Assembly (NCBI GenBank): GCA_963932145.1
Contig: OZ010577.1
Span: forward strand, 15,973,889-16,037,888
Origin: Acanthosepion lycidas
Lineage: Eukaryota > Mollusca > Cephalopoda > Sepiida > Sepiidae
Reading direction: 5' to 3'
DNA length: 64,000 nt
The translations under genes and the position numbers were made by a program. The first letter of the stretch is position 1, and the number at the start of each line of letters is the position of its first letter. The notes below the pieces were generated by a model that saw only the letters and a list, made by a program, of their open reading frames with translations, did no database searches and was not told the DNA's origin. Below, one piece after another: positions 62,992 to 64,000 of the stretch.

Positions 62992-63795
62992 GTGAGCGTA
63001 GCATGCAAAGGTTACGACTCACGTAACAGGGATTTACTTGAAAAACTGTGTGGATGCAAAGTGGGTGATCGCTGTATGTTTCTCTCCTGCCGTGCGTTCT
63101 ATTTACCTTTACATTCTTTCATTTCACTTTATGAACAGGCAAGAGCCACCTCTAAAACCGGCTTATAATTATTTTTCATTCGAACTCATACAGTGAGCGT
63201 AGCATGGAAAGGTTACGACTCACGTAACAGGGATTTCCTTGAAAAAATATGTGGAGGCAAAATGGGTCATCGCTGTATGTTTTTCTCCTGCCGTGCGTTC
63301 TATTTACCTTTACATTCTTTCATTTCACTTTATGAACAGGCAAGAGCCTCCTTTAAAACCGGCTTACAATTATTTTTCATACGAACACATACAGTGAGCG
63401 TAGCATGCAAAGGTTACGACTCACGTAACAGGGATTTCCTTGAAAAACTGTGTGGACGCAAAATGGGTGATCGCTGTATGTTTCTCTCCTGCCGTGCGTT
63501 CTATTTACCTTTACATTCTTTCATTTCACTTTATGAACAGGCAAGAGCCTCCTTTAAAACCGGCGTACAATTATTTTTCATTCGAACTCATACACTGAGC
63601 GTAGCATGCAAAGGATACTATTCATATAACAGGGATTTCCTTGAAAAACTGTGTGGACGCAAAGTGGGTGATCGCTGTATGTTTCTCTCCTGCCGTGCGT
63701 TCTATTTACCTTTACATTCTTTCATTTCACTTTATGAACAAGCAAGAGTCTCCTCTAAAACCGGCTTACAATTATTTTTCATTCGAACTCATACA
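62992..63795 (+). repeat. Four-monomer unit, copy 2 (804 bp)
   Basis: Head-to-tail with the previous copy, with the same rare marks GGGTCATCG (near 63,265) and CATACGAACACATAC (near 63,380). One clear difference is at the unit ends: GAACAAGCAAGAGTCTCC precedes both 62,992 and 63,796, whereas GAACAGGCAAGAGTCTCC precedes 62,188. The series breaks at 63,796, where the last unit has GGAGGCAAAGTGG and CTCTCGTGCAGTACG. Confidence 0.9.
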
Positions 63796-64000
63796 GTGAG
63801 CGTAGCATGCAAAGGTTACGACTCACGTAACAGGGATTTACTTGAAAAACTGTGTGGAGGCAAAGTGGGTGATCGCTGTATGTTTCTCTCGTGCAGTACG
63901 TTCTATTTACCTTTACATTCTTTCATTTCACGTTATGAACAGGCAAGAGCCTCCTCTAAAACCGGCTTACAATTATTTTTCATTCGAACTCATACAGTGA
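63796..64000 (+). repeat. Last full monomer and right window edge
   Basis: A 201-bp unit (63,796-63,996) with GATTTACTTG, GTGGAGGCAAAGTG, CTCTCGTGCAGTACG and TTTCACGTTATG, followed by GTGA, the first four bases of the next unit. It resembles the 58,378 unit (GTGGAGGCAAAGTG, CTCTCGTGCCG) more than the expected third 804-bp copy. The array continues beyond the window. Confidence 0.92.

Larger units (their letters stand above)
1..64000 (+). repeat. 201-bp satellite DNA array filling the window
   Basis: Every stretch read belongs to one repeat whose unit starts GTGAGCGTAGCATGC and ends CGAACTCATACA. Unit starts recur every 201 bases with rare 1-2 base changes (107, 308, 509, 710, 910, 1111 and so on to 63,796 and 63,997). 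From 107 to 63,996 this gives about 318 units averaging 200.9 bases. All units are in one orientation and abut without spacers. Copies usually differ from each other at a handful of positions, and neighbouring units are often less alike than units one higher-order period apart. Both window edges cut the array. I infer eukaryotic heterochromatic satellite; a centromeric role is possible but not shown. No unique sequence, inserted transposon or host gene interrupts it. The family is not one I recognise. Confidence 0.98.

Noticed and set aside
324-63168. Dozens of forward ORFs of 60-772 codons as protein-coding genes
   Set aside because: All are the same 67-codon repeat read through units of 201 bases. 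Many begin at GTG or TTG, they end at recurrent variants, the frame moves with 1-2 base indels, and stop-bearing units are interspersed throughout.
1-64000. CRISPR array
   Set aside because: The repeats abut directly, with no unique spacers, and the unit is far longer than a CRISPR repeat.
1-64000. LTR element, DNA transposon or other inserted element
   Set aside because: No break in the 201-bp register longer than a few bases exists, and I see no terminal repeats, target-site duplications or enzyme motifs in any frame.
1-64000. Zinc-finger or other known repeat protein encoded by the array
   Set aside because: The C-x14-C-x7-C-x4-C spacing fits no zinc-finger class I know. Cysteines are replaced by Tyr, Ser, Arg or Trp in various units without any sign of constraint.
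1-64000. Bacterial repeat region or plasmid iterons
   Set aside because: Tens of kilobases of near-identical 201-bp repeats with nothing else are not known in bacterial chromosomes, and iterons are about 20 bp and few in number.

Overview
The whole 64,000-base window is one uninterrupted tandem array of a 201-bp satellite monomer, all copies in the same orientation. Phasing each unit from its GTGAGCG start, the window holds a 106-base partial monomer (1-106), then about 318 full monomers (107-63,996; 63,890 bases, so a net loss of only about 28 bases against 318 x 201), then the first 4 bases of the next. Both edges lie inside the array, so its true length is unknown but exceeds 64 kb. I see no gene, tRNA, rRNA, transposon, CRISPR array or unique spacer anywhere.

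Such an array points to eukaryotic heterochromatin (centromeric, pericentromeric or subtelomeric), which is inference. The exemplar monomer at 38,478-38,678 is 84/201 G+C (about 42%) and carries 9 CpG, against about 8.7 expected from its composition. This lack of CpG depletion fits a genome, or locus, with little germline CpG methylation. I do not recognise the satellite family or species.

Layout. (A) 107-about 13,150: higher-order repeats of about 10 monomers at 107, 2,116, 4,727 and 6,734, one enlarged to 13 monomers, then a 603-bp duplication and a partial fifth copy. (B) 13,159-21,394: a 15-monomer, 3,013-bp unit in two full copies and one truncated copy, the last two almost identical. 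(C) about 22,198-25,813: two head-to-tail 1,607-bp units. (D) about 26,216-37,000: a distinct subfamily marked by GTGTTCG and AAAACCTGC variants, with 1,006-bp and 1,608-bp units nested in about 5.2-5.8 kb duplications. (E) about 37,000-64,000: a more homogeneous region rich in consensus-like monomers, with 1,809-bp, 1,005-bp and 804-bp duplications plus short dispersed modules.

Because 201 = 3 x 67, one forward frame can run through successive monomers and gives long apparent ORFs (up to 772 codons). A common variant places a stop codon in this frame, and 1-2 base indels move the frame. I read these ORFs as by-products of the repeat, not genes. The most interesting signals are a two-state 16-bp cassette that makes or destroys an inverted repeat, the nested higher-order organisation, sequence islands copied 17-21 kb apart, and the contrast between nearly invariant and variable parts of the monomer.
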